Below, piece after piece: positions 13,226-14,562 of a stretch of 14,562 bases of DNA. The notes under the pieces are model-generated. The model ran no database searches and had not been told where the DNA came from. It was given only the letters and a program-made list of their open reading frames with translations. A program made the translations under genes and the position numbers. Source of the DNA: Bacteroidota bacterium (GTDB lineage: Bacteria > Bacteroidota > Bacteroidia > Bacteroidales > Marinifilaceae); NCBI GenBank assembly GCA_023400335.1, contig JAEXFF010000130.1, forward strand, positions 1-14,562, written 5' to 3'. How positions within the stretch are numbered: position 1 is the stretch's first letter; each line of letters starts with the position of its first letter.

Positions 13226-13255
13226 TAGCACAGTTTCCCCCGTCCCCAGGTGCTA
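13226..13255 (-). repeat. REP-like motif, complete copy
   Basis: On the minus strand TAGCAC (13250-13255), then GGGGACGGGGG (13237-13247), then GTGCTA (13226-13231): 6-bp outer arms around a G-rich loop. It ends one base from the stop codon of the MATE gene and would lie in its mRNA 3' end. The form recalls REP sequences mobilised by RAYT (IS200-like) transposases, but none is in this window. Confidence 0.6.
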
Positions 13256-13256
13256 T

Positions 13257-14562
13257 TTAGATTATTTTCTTTTGCCAGTGGGCATATTTAATATACCCTA
13301 AAGAGACGAGTCCGATAATTGTTCCGTAAGTGATTTCGCTTGTCCATACCAATTCTACCCGGGTGCCGATTTTGTATGCAAAAAACCATACCGAAAAAGT
13401 ATATGCCAGCAGTACTATAAATTCCAGCCAGAGGGCTTGTATGGTATTGCCGGTTCCGGAAACAGCTTCAAAAAAAGTCATCCCGAAGCTCATTGAAACA
13501 GAAGCGATGCAAATGATGTAGAGAGAAGGGATGGAAGCTACGGCTAAAGAAGTGTCGTTAGTATAAATAGATAAAATACTGTACGGGAAAAAAATACTGC
13601 ATAACAGGACGGGCAGGATGCAAACAAAACTCAGTTTCCATGTTTTCAGCAGAGTTGACATCACTTCTGCCTGCTTCCCTGCGCCGATAAGGCGGCTCGT
13701 CAGGGTGTTAGCCGTTGCACCGAAAGCAAAAACCGGAATCATGATGAGCATATATGCACTCCGGACGATCCCGGATATAGCAATAGGTAGTTCGCCCATA
13801 TGTTCCACCAGTACAAAAAATATAAACCAGGTGCCAAAAGAAAGTAGTTTTTGAATCATTGTCGGAAAAGCCAGCTTTAATATTGATTTCATCAGCCAGC
13901 CTTCCAGTTTATGAAAGGCGAATAAGGCATATGTTTTAAGGGGAAGCCGGGCCAGGGTATAAAGAACGAAAAACAATAAAGCTGAAATTTCCGCACATAC
14001 GGAAGCCAGTGCAGCTCCTCCTACGCCCATATGCGGAAAGCCCCATTTCCCGAAAACCAGTACATAATCGAGAAAAATATTCACTACTGCCATCAGTAAG
14101 GTAGAGAAACTGATCACTTTGGTGCTGGATAAACCGATATAAAGGGCACGGAAGAGAAAATTGAAGCAAACAAAAATAATCCCATAATGCCGGTAATCCA
14201 TATATTCAATAGCAGCGGCATAAATATTGGGAGATTGTATTACTTTTTGCAACAGAGCATTCGAAAAATAATGTTGAATGAGAAAGAGTCCTGTAGACAA
14301 TAAGAATACAAAAACCAATCCGTGTTCAAAAATCACCCCGATGCGGTTTAATTTTCCTTCTCCGAGACGGCGGGCCACAATAATCTGTACTCCTATACTG
14401 AATCCCCAGGCTAGGGTCGAAAATACATAATAATAAATGCCGGCCATCATGGAAGCTCCAAGTGCAACAGGACTTACCCGTCCCAAAAAGGCCGTGTCGG
14501 TAAGTGTGATCAACGTCTGAGCCAGATTGCCGAATATAATCGGATAAGCAATTGACCAGATC
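13257..14562 (-). CDS. MATE family efflux transporter (5' end beyond window)
   Basis: A Na+- or H+-driven multidrug/organic-cation antiporter of the inner membrane. The frame is open to the right edge, so an apparent TTG start at 14513 is only internal: 16 further codons (IWSIAYPIIFGNLAQT) precede it and match the MATE N-terminus (xP.ilgnlaqtl..l.DtaFLGr). About 434 residues are visible of a usual 440-460, with the DTAFLGRVSPVALGASMMAG stretch near the start, RLGEGKLNRIG in the first repeat and the matching SRLIGAGKQAEVMSTL in the second repeat, which is the internal duplication typical of MATE. Around 12 membrane segments are present. The substrate is unknown. The stop codon nearly touches a REP-like motif. 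Confidence 0.93.
   Translation of the reverse strand, partial: IWSIAYPIIFGNLAQTLITLTDTAFLGRVSPVALGASMMAGIYYYVFSTLAWGFSIGVQIIVARRLGEGKLNRIGVIFEHGLVFVFLLSTGLFLIQHYFSNALLQKVIQSPNIYAAAIEYMDYRHYGIIFVCFNFLFRALYIGLSSTKVISFSTLLMAVVNIFLDYVLVFGKWGFPHMGVGGAALASVCAEISALLFFVLYTLARLPLKTYALFAFHKLEGWLMKSILKLAFPTMIQKLLSFGTWFIFFVLVEHMGELPIAISGIVRSAYMLIMIPVFAFGATANTLTSRLIGAGKQAEVMSTLLKTWKLSFVCILPVLLCSIFFPYSILSIYTNDTSLAVASIPSLYIICIASVSMSFGMTFFEAVSGTGNTIQALWLEFIVLLAYTFSVWFFAYKIGTRVELVWTSEITYGTIIGLVSLGYIKYAHWQKKII

Noticed and set aside
14511-14513. TTG as start codon of the MATE gene
   Set aside because: The frame continues upstream with conserved MATE residues to the window edge, so the true start is outside.

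Overview
This window reads as Bacteroidota (Bacteroidales) chromosome, most likely from a gut anaerobe related to Odoribacter or Butyricimonas. The basis is the gene content (rubrerythrin with a rubredoxin tail, secreted L-asparaginase next to an anaerobic C4-dicarboxylate carrier, AGCS symporter with RidA, CTnDOT-type integrase remnant) and several TAnnTTTG -7 boxes of the kind used by the Bacteroidota primary sigma factor. The genus is a guess; the phylum is well supported.

Layout. 1-570 (-): N-terminal part of an MFS transporter that runs off the left edge. 707-1699 (+): CDF cation-efflux protein, convergent with rubrerythrin (1746-2318, -) across a shared hairpin. 2742-3454: a pile-up of mobile-element debris, consisting of a tyrosine recombinase with an internal deletion, a tandem 21-bp repeat, the last 28 codons of an NtrC-type regulator, the N-terminal piece of a transposase, and a near-perfect 20-bp palindrome that looks like two IS ends brought together. 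3509-5938 (-): dcu-ansB, an intact two-gene unit for periplasmic asparagine hydrolysis and C4-dicarboxylate/aspartate exchange. 6063-6326: pseudogene of a small protein of conjugative-element type. 6650-8264 (+): an AT-rich, translationally coupled ABC permease/ATPase pair of unknown substrate. 8631-9359 (+): a truncated REP-like motif fused to an inverted partial copy of ansB, which is fused to the C-terminal end of an IS transposase. 9585-11435 (-): agcS and ridA. 11546-12610: more decay (TetR pseudogene, frameshifted unknown gene). 12726-13071 (+): tRNA-Tyr and tRNA-Gly with a terminator. 13121-13255: a pair of REP-like GGGGACGGGGG motifs. 13257-14562 (-): MATE-family transporter running off the right edge.

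How the genes work together. The dcu-ansB pair is the clearest functional unit: asparagine is deamidated outside the cytoplasm and the aspartate can enter in exchange for C4-dicarboxylates during fumarate respiration. agcS and ridA may pair amino-acid uptake with detoxification of imine by-products of amino-acid catabolism. The ABC pair is the main unassigned system. It is AT-rich relative to its neighbours and is bracketed by mobile debris and by inverted ansB sequence, so it looks recently acquired. No CRISPR array, rRNA or recognisable phage module was seen.
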